A stretch of 64,000 nt of DNA from positions 58,342,001-58,406,000 of the forward strand of contig JBITNC010000001.1 of the NCBI GenBank assembly GCA_050084985.1, read 5' to 3'. A program made the position numbers and the translations under genes. Position 1 is the first letter of the stretch. The number at the start of each line of letters is the position of its first letter. The stretch is from Nageia nagi (lineage: Eukaryota > Pinophyta). Of this stretch, positions 1 through 11,690 are shown piece by piece. Under the pieces are notes generated by a model. The model worked only from the letters and a program-made list of their open reading frames with translations. It made no database searches and was not told the origin of the DNA.

Positions 1-501
1 TATAAAAATATAGTCAAAATCATTTGAACTACTACACAATCATTCAAACAATTTTGCAATTATCCGATTAAGGAATGATTTTGACTAAAATGCCAAAAAT
101 GACCATAAATGATGAAGAACAACAACATGTGACAACATGACACTATAAATAATATAAAATGCAATTTTTAGGTGCTTACAAATGCTCCCTTTTGAGGTGA
201 TTTTTGTAAAGCATCGTGAAGCAATTTTCAACTCAAAAGCTAGTAGGATGGAAGACGACAAACAAAAAAATGATAAAAAGACCAAATGAAAAGACTGTGA
301 GATGATGAATGTGAAACAACTAGACAAAAATGATCAATTACTAACAATATCATAACTTGGCACATGCTAAGGGACAAATGCTAAATTCTGCTAAAGATAT
401 GGTCAATGCAAAGGTAACCAAGTGAAATGACTATGTTAAAATGCTTAGGACTCGAGGTGAGTCATGCTTAAAAATATGATCATGCTAACAAAAGGAAATT
501 T

Positions 502-757
502 CACCCCATGTTAAATGGAAGGCAAAGCTAAAACAAGGGTAGTAATGACCTTATTGTGATGGAAAAATGATGATGATGATCTTGCCCTATGTTAAATAGA
601 AAGCAAGATATGCTAAGGATAACTTCGCCCCATGTTGAATGGAAAGTAAATCAAAAACCTAAGGATGATAATTTCCATGATAACCTTACCCCATGTTGAA
701 TGGAAAGAGAAGGAAAAAGAATGATAAGTCTTGCCCAATGTTCAATGGAAAGCAAAG
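502..757 (+). repeat. Five copies of a CCCCATGTTGAATGGAAAG motif
   Basis: Copies lie at about 502-527, 581-607, 624-646, 684-706 and 730-757. They share the core CCCCATGTTGAATGGAAAG with one to four changes each. Two copies have matching ends (CTTGC and GCAAG) that could pair into a short hairpin. Spacing is irregular (about 40-80 bp), so this is a dispersed minisatellite rather than a clean tandem array. Further diverged copies occur at about 921-950 and 1069-1098. Confidence 0.6.
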
Positions 758-1321
758 ATGCTGATAAATGATCAAGGTGCTATGACACAATAAGTTGATA
801 CAATGGGACTAACCACATAACATGAATCGATTAGGATGAAAGCTAGTTTCGATGCATGAAATTCCATATAAGATCATCCCAAATAAAGCATCATGGTGGA
901 ATACAAAATATGATACATGATTCTACTTTACCCCAATAGTTGAAGGGTAACTATGACCAATCAATATGAGATCTAATTTTGACACATGAAAGGCTATATA
1001 AGATCATCTTGAACAAAGCATCATGGTGGAACAATCATAACACACCATAAAAAATATATGATAAATGATTCTTCTTTTCCCTAGCATTAGAAGGATGAAT
1101 ATGATCAGTCAGGATGAGAGCTAGTTTTGGTGCATGATAGGTTGTATAAGATCATCTTGAACACCATGAAAATCCAATGAAGTCTAATTTTAACGCATTA
1201 TAGGTCATGTAAGACTAAATTGGACCTCATGATCAAGAACTAATGATAAGGGTGGGACAAACTTGACAAGTGTATGAATTTAATCTACCTATTCTAATGT
1301 AAATGCAAAAAGAGAAATGAT

Positions 1322-1457
1322 CTCTGCTTTACCCCAGTAGTTGAAGGGAAATGACCTCTGCTTTGCCCGAATAGTTAAAGGGAAATGACCTCTGCTTTGC
1401 CCCAATAGTTAAAGGGAAATGACCTCTACTTTTCCCCAATATTTAAAGGGAAATGTC
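1322..1457 (+). repeat. 34-bp tandem repeat, four units
   Basis: Four head-to-tail units begin at 1322, 1356, 1390 and 1424, an exact 34-bp period. Each reads CTCTGCTTTGCCCC, then AATAGTTAAAGGGAAATGAC, with a few substitutions. TTTGCCC and GGGAAA inside each unit can form an imperfect hairpin. The same motif returns as single copies near 5471 and 5711. Confidence 0.85.
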
Positions 1458-3728
1458 AACAAAACATCATTAAGCCATTGATAGGTTGATTGAATGATGA
1501 TGATACAATAAGCTCAAAGATAGTGATGGTGGGAGATGAATGACTAGTGTCCTACCCTTTAGTCTCCATGACTAGATGACCATGAAAGGAGGAGTAGGAT
1601 ATAGTATCAAATCCCATGGTGATAGGATATGCAGAACAAGAGATAGATAATGATGGGAAGATAAGGATAAATGACCATGGTGGGGCAAAAGCTACCGAAA
1701 GACCAAGACCATGATCATAGTTGGGATTGATTACAATCGAATGAAAGAGACTACAACCACATATGGGAAAAACAACCAAAGGATAGATAATATGATCATG
1801 GGTAGATGATAATGATTGAATAACAGAGACTAAAATCATGGTGAAACAAAAACAACCATGGTTAGGATTGGTTGACAAGAAATGACTTAAGACTTGATCA
1901 AATTATAGGAAATGATTTAAGACTCGATAGGATGACTAGAAAATGGATCGATTAAATTTGAATTCAAATGGTCGACTAATTTGCTAACCAACAAGATGAT
2001 CAGGGATAGGATAATGATAAACATATTGAAAAAAGATATCGATTTGTAGAAAACCAGCTAAGATTGAAATGCTATCGACTGTGTGAATGCAATCAATTTA
2101 GGATAAAGGCTTTACAAGGTTAAGAATGATGACAAAAGGGGATCACATTACTCATGGGGGATGAATGAATGATACTCAAGATAATAGAAATAGAATCGAT
2201 GACATGATGAGATGGGGCTAATGATTAGATATGACAATAGAATAATCAAAATGATAAAACATATATAAATGATTACTGAAAAAAAATGAACATATACAAT
2301 GATAAAAATCCAACCACACTAAGATAAGAATGGAAGGAAGAAAATACATTCATTAACATTATTAAAAATTTCCACCTACATGCTCAAGTGGATAGAAAAA
2401 TAAATAGTAAATACAAATAGGCAAAAATGCAATAATAACCAAGATGATAATTCTACTTACAAGCTCGAGTGGATGGCCAAAAAAATAATGAATGAGATTA
2501 TGCTAAATCATCAACAAGATCAAGAGAGCTAAATTTAGAGCTCTTAGGTTCGAAGGTAGGTGAGCTTGATTGGTTGATAAGAAATCTCAATTGGTTGATA
2601 AGGGCCACATGCATAATTGATGAGAAGTGATATAGGATGTTAAAGTGGGGGTAAAACACCCAATAATTATCCTCTCAAGCTAATTGCATACAGTAGGTAG
2701 ACTCCCAGTGCAGATTGCATCACGAGACTATGTATGCGATGATGAAAGGATGATAGCACTCCTAAGGATGAAGCATCAAAGGACCTATGTAATATAAGAA
2801 GTGAAACACAAGCATGTCCCATGAGAAGTAAAGGATGACCTTCCATGTCCATTTTAGGTGATAGATGATGTTCATGATTAGGCATAGGTGGTTGGTGTCA
2901 TCCAATTGATGGATGAAGTAGACAACATATCAATGATGAATATAATTTATCTGAATGCACATTATATTTTGATGGAGAGAAATCTATAGCATGATGCAGG
3001 TGCACTGAATGAGATGGTCATGAATGCATTGATGTAAGAAATCTTGAGGAAGATCAAGATGAAGACCATAGAAGAGGGCTCTGTCCATGATTGCGATGAG
3101 GTGGGATAGAAGAGGGAATGTCAGAACATGATTAACATGTTGAAAATGATGACATAGACAAAGGGGAAGAATAAAAGATGTTAGAAAACTATCAAAGTTT
3201 TTCAAATATAATGAAAATGATGAGAAAGAGAAAGAAATGGGAGAAGAACATATAAGAACATAAAGCAATCTAGATCATCAATCACAAACAAAAATGAATA
3301 AAGTAGATTGAATGATAGTGACATGAAAGAGAGAAGGGACTAGACACTTGACCATTTGATTGAATGGTCAAGGAAGGAAAAATGCAATCATGAGAACAAA
3401 GATATAAAATAAAAAAAAGATGATTTTTATTAAAAGAAAAGAAAATAATGATTCCCATCGATAAGCCTAGATGGGTGGTGAATATAAAAAGAAAGATTCC
3501 CATTGACAAGCCTAGTGGGTATCCATTACAACATGTTTAGTGCATGGTCAAGTGATTAGATGTTTGAATCAGATGAGCTAGCATCATAATTAGAAGAAAT
3601 GAAATCCAACGGGTCTAGCTTGAGGATCCATTGATGTGATAGTAGTAGGAAGTGACATGAGAAGGAGAAGAGGTGACACAGAATCTGATCTCTTCCATGT
3701 TGGATCACATGAAAGGAATATGAGGATG

Positions 3729-4266
3729 ACCACTATAGTCGATGTTGATGTATCACCTAGGAAATAGTGATTGACTCAAAATACTCTTACAGATGCAAAT
3801 ACGGTGGATCAACATAATGCACCAATTACAACAAGAATGGATTGAATAGGGTGTACAACATGATAAGCCATGCCCAATCGAGATAACTCAGCAATAATAA
3901 GAACATACAAAAATTATCAACATATTTGAGATAATGGACTATGAAAATCTCAAAATGATTTTTAGGCTACTCATGAATGAAGGCAAGTTACTATTGTGAC
4001 AAGGACTCGATAGCGAATGCCTCCTGAAGGTTAATACTACGTAGCTTTGATGGTAAATAAGGAAATCTTGAAGTTCACTCGAGAGGATGAGGAAGCAAAA
4101 GAAATCCATGATGGATGAAAGTGGATAGGAATAGAATGCTTACCAAAAAGGATAGATGAGATACTATGTTGTAATGAACAAAAGGATCATACGAGATTAT
4201 AAGCAACTAGGAAGATGAAAAATGGTCAAGTGGTAATGATGGCAACAATGATGAATGAAGAAAAAT
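3729..4266 (+). pseudogene. Decayed plus-strand coding trace, unknown protein
   Basis: The frame in register with position 3951 is interrupted by stops but reads as credible protein between them, for example VTIVTRTR and MPPEG, then YYVALMVNKEILKFTREDEE and KWIGIECLPKRIDEILCCNE. Most stops are single-base changes from Gln, Trp or Arg codons. The adjacent stretch at 2984-3200 behaves the same way. The composition and setting suggest part of a retroelement polyprotein or extra ORF. I do not recognise the family, and chance openness in such purine-rich DNA cannot be excluded. Confidence 0.35.
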
Positions 4267-4491
4267 GAATGGTCTATACGAGAGACACAAATCTCATACT
4301 AACATGTAAGGTTGAATGAATAGGGTTTGAATGGTCAAAAGGAGGGATGAAAAGATAAGGACATAGTATGGGATAAAAAGGAATGAAGGGATGGATGGTA
4401 GATGTGTAATGATTAGATAGGAATATAATGATGATGACCATAATGGTATGTGTAAAGGATAAGTGAATGGACATGATATAATGATGGATAG

Positions 4492-5100
4492 ATGCGTATC
4501 GATATTGGTGGACATATGAATTTTAATGAGGGGTATACACATGGTGACACTATGGATATATGGGATACAATGAGGGATAGACATGTGACAACTAAGTGGA
4601 TGGATGAGATGGAATCATGGTGGGTACACTGTATGATCCTTCCTATTAATCATAGCTTATTAAATAGGATAGGGAGGATAAGTATGAAAGAAGAGATTGA
4701 ACAACCATGGATTCCAAATGAGAGGAATCCCATGCTAAAGGGATGAAAAATGACAAGGATACAAACATGGAAAGGAATCCCATGAATACCAACAAGGAGA
4801 TGAAGATAGTGATAGGCATTGAGAATGCCCATCTTCATGAAGAAATAACCAAGATAAAGGTGAAGATCAAACTGATGGAGCACAGATGCAACATGCTTCG
4901 ATGGGACAATGTGGTTTGCATACAATCCTGGAACAAATTGATGGTAGAATGAAATGAACTACTCATTGATAAAGAAACATGGAAAAGAAACCAAAGAGAT
5001 AATCAAACAAGTATGGCATGATGCTAGTAATGTTCTATGTAGGATACAATGAGAAAGGGAGAGGTGGAGGAGAAGAACACTCATATATGAGAATGTCCTT
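4492..5100 (+). pseudogene. Decayed helix-rich ORF, unknown function
   Basis: Two overlapping open frames, 4492-4746 (84 codons) and 4743-4952 (69 codons), follow one another with a frame change and continue past a stop at 4950-4952. The second reads as a charged helical protein (HLHEEITKIKVKIKLMEHRC), followed by RWDNVVCIQSWNKLM. This looks like a single older ORF broken by a frameshift and a stop, probably the coiled-coil part of a retroelement-encoded protein like those near 24.9 kb and 55.1 kb. No conserved domain is recognised, so the function is unknown. Confidence 0.35.
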
Positions 5101-5470
5101 TGAACACCATGAGATTTGCATTCCAAGGGTAATGCTAGATGCCTTGAAAGTGGAGGAAGAAGCTGACCAACCTACAAATCCTGAGGTTAAGTAGGTTTCG
5201 TAGGTACCACAAACATAGGCTTATGAAGGAGAAAGACACTTCATAGATCTCAATGAGGTGTTCTGTAACATCGAACAATAAATGTAACATCATAGATGGA
5301 TGAATGTATGCATTCACCATCATACTGATGTATGATCGCAAGACAAACAGACATGAATAAAAATAATATTATTTGTATGCATAAAATATTTATATGTATA
5401 TATTAATTTATTGTAAAATAAAATGAAATAAAATAAAAGATGATGCTTAATGACATGATGAAGACAAATG

Positions 5471-5830
5471 AATTCTACTTTGCCCCAAAAAATGAAGGGA
5501 AAGTGATCGTAGGTATGTAGACCTACCAAGTGTATAACTAACACTTATATAAAGATAACAAATGATAAACATGAAAAATGATAAAAAATACAAATGATAA
5601 AAATGACAAGTGATAAAAATGATGAATGATAAAAATGACAAATGATAGTAATGATGAAAAAATGATAAATGATAAAAATAACAAATATAAAAAAGATAAA
5701 TTATAAAAAGTTCTACTTTGTCCCAGCAGATGAAGGGAAAATGATCATAGGCACACAAACCTACCACAACATCACAGAAGTCCTTATGTAGTGGTAAGGT
5801 ATGGCACCTGAATATGCAACATGGGAAATA
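5471..5830 (+). repeat. Duplicated 75-bp segment around an AATGATAA simple repeat
   Basis: Two related segments start at 5471 and 5711. Both begin TTCTACTTTG, contain TGAAGGGAAA and end near ACCTACCA, so they are diverged direct repeats about 240 bp apart. Between them (about 5565-5710) lies an imperfect simple repeat of AAATGATAAAAATGACA-type units. The minus-strand reading frames here repeat for the same reason and are not genes. Confidence 0.65.
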
Positions 5831-5902
5831 CTTCATCAGCTACGGCAATAATTTTCACAATTCAAGCTTTGAGGAAAAAGATTCATCCCAAGAGGTATGG
5901 CA

Positions 5903-6303
5903 TGTTAGGATCCCATATCCTAACATTTTAGTGTTAGTATTAGTTATTTTGATTAAATTATTAACATATATTGTAAATTATAATATTGTGATTGTAAGGG
6001 TGGGGCCTGATTATGCATTACTATTAGGGTTAGGGTTAGTATATTATAAATAGGCAAAAGTGTGTGGAGAAATGGATCTTAAACATTATTTTCACTTTTG
6101 GAGTTGTAAGGAGGTAGCCCCCTTGAAGCGGCCTGTGATTTTGTTACTATTTGATAAAATCCTATCCTTATCTATTATTGTTGCTATTTTGTATTCTATT
6201 ATCAGTGCATGCTCTATTATTTCCATTAGATTAGTTGTCATTTTCCTATTCAAATTGATATCCATTTACATTTCTGCAATATTTCCCTTTCATATTTGTA
6301 GCA
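5903..6303 (+). mobile_element. Probable Ty1/copia LTR (solo or 5' LTR)
   Basis: The segment starts with a perfect 9-bp inverted repeat, TGTTAGGAT then CCCAT then ATCCTAACA, at the LTR edge. A TATA-like box (ATTATAAATAGGC) lies near 6043, followed by a region consistent with R/U5, and the segment ends in TTTGTAGCA at 6303. The next bases, TCGTATCATGAG, resemble a mutated copia primer-binding site (TGGTATCAGAGC). Alternatively they could be a decayed 5-bp target duplication of a solo LTR (TGGCA before, TCGTA after). No copia coding sequence follows within 3 kb. Confidence 0.55.
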
Positions 6304-6786
6304 TCGTATCATGAGTATAGTTTTAACTTTAAAGTTAATTAACCTCTTATGTGATAAAATTAATGTTATTTAACATGTTCTCTAATTGAAGTATCTTATT
6401 TATGTTTTTCATAATTTTTTGGTAAATTCTAGGTTTTTCTTCATATATTTTAAAATTCTATATGTATTTGGTATGTTCATTTCATGTGTTTAAAATAATG
6501 AATCAAATTCAATAAATAACTCATCTAATATTGGAAACCCTTTCTTCATTCTTTATAATCATATCATGGATCTTCTAAAAGAAACTTTCAATTTAATACA
6601 AGGATAGCTTAATCATAATAAAGTAATCCCTGGTTAAGTAAATAACTAATTTAATCATAACATTCCTACAACTAATAAGTTTAAATAATTTTATTCTTCC
6701 TTAAGCAATCAATATAGACTAATATTTATTCAACCATGTATCATTGCAAGTTTGACATATATCTTTGTTAAACAAGTCCCTCAAAA

Positions 6787-6874
<88 letters not shown>

Positions 6875-8049
6875 ATATATTTATCTTGTCCTAAATAACA
6901 TGAACCTAAATCATCAAGCATAAGACACCCAATTACACCAACAAATATAGGACATCCATATCAAAATTGAGCATGGTCTCTTTGAGTATAAATCTTTGAT
7001 TAATATCCCAAAAACTTCTCAAATGATTTCATTCCTACCAACTTTAGTAAACCAAAACTCTAATTATTATGAAAGAAGGAAGATTTAACCTTGTATACTT
7101 AATTATCCATCCAATCTTGTATTGGTTTTAACCATAATAAAAAAATTTAAAAGATACAATTTCATCAAAATTTTGTTCAATCTTTTAGTATTTATTTTTC
7201 TATCATTCCTATGTAGTCTATTTTTCATATGAAAATAATTATTGAAGTATTCTTAATATTAATTGTTGAATTCTTCTTAATATTAACATTTATAGGATTT
7301 TGATATTTTTGAACTTTATGCTACTAAACAAAGATCTTATGAATATATTCCTAATTATGCCTCTATATTTATTAATTATATCAAAGGATACACATTCAAG
7401 ATATTTCTCTTATAAAGTTGTTGATTTCTTTGAGAAAATATATGAACCACTTTAGATAAATCTTGGCAATGCATGATATATGAAGAGACATCAATATTGA
7501 TAAAGTATTACATGAAATTGTAGAATTTAATTATTTTCTACTATTTCTAGTATAAATAATATCAAGTCAAATATTAAGAATGTGATATTATATTTATTGA
7601 ACCAGACTTCCAAATATTTCTTAGCAAAATTAACAGTATGAAAAAGAAGGAATGATATTTCAAAAATCACTTATTATTTTGAAATTTCTCTATACTATAA
7701 AATAATTGAAATAAAAGCATATTAGAATCAATATATTTTAGTAATTTCTTATATAAATACATAGAATGATCAATATTATGATTTATCATTTGGTAAATAT
7801 AATATATTAAGAGAATGTCAATCAAATATAGATTATATCATGATAGAATAGTTTCCTTTCTTAGAGTAATTTTTTGAGATAGTCACAAAAGGGCCATAAA
7901 TATTTATTACAATAAAGAGATAAAAAAATAGTCAAATCAATCCAATTTTAGTTACAATAATTCTTCTAAACACATAAAACCTCCCTCATTCTTCTACCAT
8001 AATTACGAACTCATATGTTATTTAGTGCAAATCAAAGGTACTTGATCTA
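6304..8049. other. AT-rich non-coding stretch
   Basis: No coding region, LTR pair or RNA gene is visible. The sequence is AT-rich with short open frames only, and holds the TA microsatellite described separately. Confidence 0.6.
6789..6880. repeat. (TA)n microsatellite
   Basis: About 92 bp of almost pure TA dinucleotide, with one TATTATA interruption near 6863-6868. Confidence 0.95.
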
Positions 8050-9310
8050 AAATCTCCTTCTCCAAATAGAAAATGAATATTATTACAAATCATTAATAAA
8101 CTATAACAACCAATAAATATTAATGTTAAATATTGTGTATAAAGGGTTGAATATATAAGAGGAAGAAAAATAAAAATTTATTTTGATCATAAAGATATAC
8201 TAAATTAAAAAATAGAATTGTGAATTAGTATTAGGATGAATTCAAGAATAATCAAGCTAACATCTCCTTTATGAAGTTACAAATCTAATGGTATAGGAAT
8301 ATTGTTACAAATCCTTAGTGAACCACAACAAATAAGAACTATTAAAGTCAAAGCCCATGCATAAATAATTGAGTATATTTAAGGAATCTCATAAAACATG
8401 TTTGATCATAAATAAATACTAAATTTAAAAATAGAATCACAAAATGATATTTCAATCAAGTAAAAAGTACTCAAGCTAATATATCCTTTATAGAGTTATA
8501 GAATCCAAATACTATAGGATTATTGTTACAAATCATTAATGAACCTTAAGAAAAAAGAAATATCAATGCTATAGCTTATGTATAAAGAGTTGAATATATT
8601 AGAGGAGGAAAACCGACATTTTATTTTATCATTAAAAGATACTAAATTTATAAATGAAATCACAAAATGATATTTAGTTCACTTAAAGGAAACTTAAGCT
8701 AAGAAATCCTTTATGGAGTTATAAAATGTAAACAACATAGGAATATTATTACAAATCCTTAATTCAAACTACATTAACCAAGAACCCTTAATATCCAACA
8801 TTATGCATGAAGGGTTGAAAATGATAGAGATATCATAGCAAAAAAATATTGAACATATAAGGGATACCAAATTTATAAACAAGATCACAAAATGATACTT
8901 CTATCACCTTAAGAATACTCAAGCTAAGATATCCTTTTTGGAGTAAAAAAATTCAATGTGCAATAATATTATTGCAAATTCTTAATCAACCATTAGACCT
9001 AAGGAATATCAATTTTGAAACTTAAGTATAAAGGGTTGAAAGTGTTAAAGGAATCAAACAAAAAATTTATTTTATTACAAAGAGATACTAGATTCATAAA
9101 ATAGTATTTGAAATAAATACTCAAGCCAAGATCTCTCTTATGGGCCAAAAGAATCAAAGAATATCAATGTTGAAGCTTATCCATAAAGAGTTGAATATCT
9201 CAAAGGAAGCACACACATAAAAAAAACTTTGATCATAAAGAGATATTAAATCAAGAAATGGAATCATTAAATAATATGTAGATAAATTCAAGAATATTTT
9301 AGATGCTAAT
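8050..9310 (+). repeat. Diverged tandem array, ~222-bp monomer, six units
   Basis: The landmark TATTRTTACAAATC recurs with TTACAAAT at 8083, 8305, 8526, 8749 and (as TTGCAAAT) 8972, spacings of 221-223 bp. Each unit also carries, in order, an AAGGGTTGAATAT-type box, TTTATTTTGATCATAAAGA, an ATAGAATCACAAAATGATAT-like box and CAAGCTAAGATATCC. A sixth unit (about 9130-9310) has lost roughly 45 bp. The units are clearly diverged, so this is an old satellite-like array. It ends just before the element 1 insertion. Confidence 0.8.
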
Positions 9311-9328
9311 ATACAACCTTAACTATAG

Positions 9329-9967
9329 TGTAGTCAAATAAATATGATTTCTATTTAATATAAATAATATTTTAGGTAATAAGGTAAAATATTGTAAAAA
9401 GTGTTGTAAATATCAATTAAGGCATTATAAACAATGTATTTAGAGTCAATATCAAGAAAATAACCACAAACTATGTAATAAATGTAGATCTCAACAAGCA
9501 CAAGTGTCCACGAAGTTCAACTACAAAAGAAGATATAAAGCAAAGCATTCCCTATTAGATGATATCATATAAGATACTCATAACATATAAATAGGTCAAT
9601 TCATGATTGATCTACACTCCAAATAACAATGATGTCTCTTGATACCACTTATATAAGGATTTATTATTTGTTCTTCATCCTAACATCATATCATAGGAGT
9701 TTGTTTATTTTTCTATTAGGTCAAATGGTTTAATGATGTGTAAGGACTGCAACTAGGGCATGCATATCATATTTACTACATCTATGAAGCTCCAAATTTA
9801 TAATATAACTATATCCTAAGAAAAATATATCATATCTAATAAAGAAGGTATCTAAGCTGATACTGATGACTATTAATATTCCTATAAGTATCTCATAATA
9901 CATGAACTAGTATTTTGTAGTACAAATAATGAGTTTTCTAATTATAATTCATTATTTAGAGACTATA
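9329..9967 (+). repeat. Element 1 5' LTR
   Basis: It begins TGTAGTCAAATAAATATG and ends GAGACTATA. It matches the 3' LTR along its whole length with many substitutions and small indels. The shared block ATATAAGGA near 9650 is the likely promoter TATA box. The bases after the LTR (TTTTGGTGAACC) start like a primer-binding site, but the tRNA cannot be named. Confidence 0.85.
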
Positions 9968-10259
9968 TTTTGGTGAACCTAACTAATCAAGGGATTTTTT
10001 CTTCATGGGAAAAATATTGTATGCATATATGATAAATTCCATGGTACCAAAAATATTTCTTTTATGATGACATAGAGCTAATGCTCTTCTAATGGCTTAA
10101 CTAGATCCTTATTCTTTGTCCAAGGCCCTCTTTCTAGAGTTAGAAACACTATTTATGACCAAATTTCCATCCCTATATAATGCCTAAAAATCATTAAAAT
10201 ATTGAATCACAAAAAAGAGGAAAATTGAAGCAAGAAGACTATGATAGTGTTTTCACTTC

Positions 10260-10670
10260 CCCCTTATTGATGCAATTCTCAATTTTCCCAAAGTTTGAGT
10301 TATTTAATGGAAATATAGACCCAAAATAACATCTCATCAACTACAAAATGATGCAATTCTCAATTTTCCCAAAGTTTGAGTTATTTAGGATGTACTCAAT
10401 CCACTACAAAGTTAGATTCAAGACCTATTATATTTATTCTACAATGTACTTTGATTGAGCTTTTAGATGATATTGATGAAGAGTCTTGGGTAGATGCTAA
10501 TATCCCACTTGAATTTGATTATTTTACTACTAATTATGCATTTATTAAGTACATGGGGGCACATAATAAGCTAACTAAATCAAATAACAAAAGAAATCCA
10601 AGTTACATCCTTATCCAACATGGATATTTTGGCCAAGAAGTTGGTTTCAGGGAATTGTTTAAGGCTTAAA
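10260..10670 (+). pseudogene. Element 1 gag remnant with a 39-bp duplication
   Basis: One frame reads FPKFELFNGNIDPK and then, after a stop, HLINYKM. This resembles the conserved gag start of Tat-type elements (a PKF-type motif followed by a GDP-type motif). A 39-bp segment is repeated exactly at 10268-10306 and 10349-10387, 81 bp apart (27 codons, in frame). The following open frame (10376-10669, 97 codons) contains EFDYFTTNYAFIKYMGAHN and probably belongs to the linker before RT. The gag body, zinc knuckle and protease are gone, so a large internal deletion is inferred. Confidence 0.55.
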
Positions 10671-10989
10671 ATATTGAGCATGAGGAAGAAGATACTTATG
10701 ATGTTCCTAACTTAGAATAACTCCCTTATTTTCTCCAAAAGAAGAATATTTTCAATTTTATGTTGAATAACTTATTAACATCAATATTAATACTCATGAC
10801 CAACCAATATAAATCAAAATTAGAGCCCATCATGACAAAATCTAATAAGAAAGGTACATAAAAAAGTTTAAAAAATGCAATGTGAATTTTTCTTTGTATT
10901 ATTATAATATGCTTGGTTTAGATTATTCATTTATTATGCATATTTTTCCTATAAAAAAATATGCTAATCCTATAAAATTTAAAAAATTA

Positions 10990-11690
10990 TAAAGATGCAT
11001 CCTTCCAAGGCTTATCTAGTCAAAAAGGAAATAGAAAAGTATTTAAGTATTGGTTTCATTAAGCTAATTGATTATTAAGAATGGATGTATAATATAGTTC
11101 CTATTACAAAACCAAATAGAGAGGTATGAATTTTCATTGAGTTTAGAGATATTAACAATTCATATCCTAAGGATGATATCCCTTTACAAAATATTGATAT
11201 GATTATAGGGAATATTGCTGGTAATGAGACATTATCCTTTATGGATCGATTTTCTAGCTACAATAATATTTTAATCAATCTAACTAATCTATACAAAATA
11301 TTCTTCACTACTTCATGGGGTAACATTTGTTGAAAGTTAATACTCTTTGGTCTCCAAAATGATGGAGCTACTTATCAAGGTTCCATGGTATCCATATTCC
11401 ATAATCATATTCATAAATCAATTGAATTCTATGTTGCTTATATATTGGAAAAATCCAAGCAAGAGAAGGATCATATACAACAATTGGAGGAAGTTTTTGA
11501 CATTCTTGAGAAGTACAATATCATATTGAAGCCACAAAAATGTGCTTTTGGCATCCTATTAGGAAATCCATTGGGCTTCATGTTTTCAAAACTATACATA
11601 CAATTTGATCCAAAGAAGGTAACAGTAATCATAAACATGTCCCATACCAAAAAGGAATATACAAGGGAAAACCAATCCTATTAAAAGGTT
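10990..11690 (+). pseudogene. Element 1 reverse transcriptase remnant
   Basis: Reverse transcriptase copies element RNA to DNA. Visible blocks are HPSKAYLVKKEIEKYLSIGF, then EWMYNIVPITKPNREV after a stop at an expected Gln, then FRDINNSYPKDDIPLQNIDM and LSFMDRFSSYNN. The later block is EEVFDILEKYNIILKPQKCA (frame 11385-11684). The catalytic YVDD box is lost: the sequence goes directly from VAYILE to KSKQEK, so a small deletion removed it. The frame switches at least twice. Non-functional. Confidence 0.85.

Larger units (their letters stand above)
1..5890. repeat. Purine-skewed, degenerate repetitive region
   Basis: The plus strand is strongly enriched in A and G, with endless ATGA/ATGG/GATGA strings, and is poor in C. 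No intact gene is present. The open frames seen on the minus strand are low-complexity (Ser, Phe, Ile, His, Leu) shadows of this skew. A short motif built around TTTGCCCC, then about 10 bases, then GGGAAA recurs at least 13 times at both ends of the region. Some plus-strand stretches still read as protein if stops are ignored (listed separately). I read the whole as a very old, internally reshuffled transposable element or element cluster, but cannot name its family. Confidence 0.5.

Noticed and set aside
1322-1457. CRISPR-like array
   Set aside because: The 34-bp period leaves no unique spacers, and the context is a eukaryotic repeat region.
1552-4584. Several minus-strand open frames of 66-108 codons
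   Set aside because: They are Ser/Phe/His/Ile-rich shadows of the purine-skewed plus strand and show no domain.
6023-6039. TTAGGGTTAGGGTTAG, telomere-like
   Set aside because: Only two and a half units, and the common plant telomere unit is TTTAGGG. It lies inside an LTR, so chance is the best explanation.
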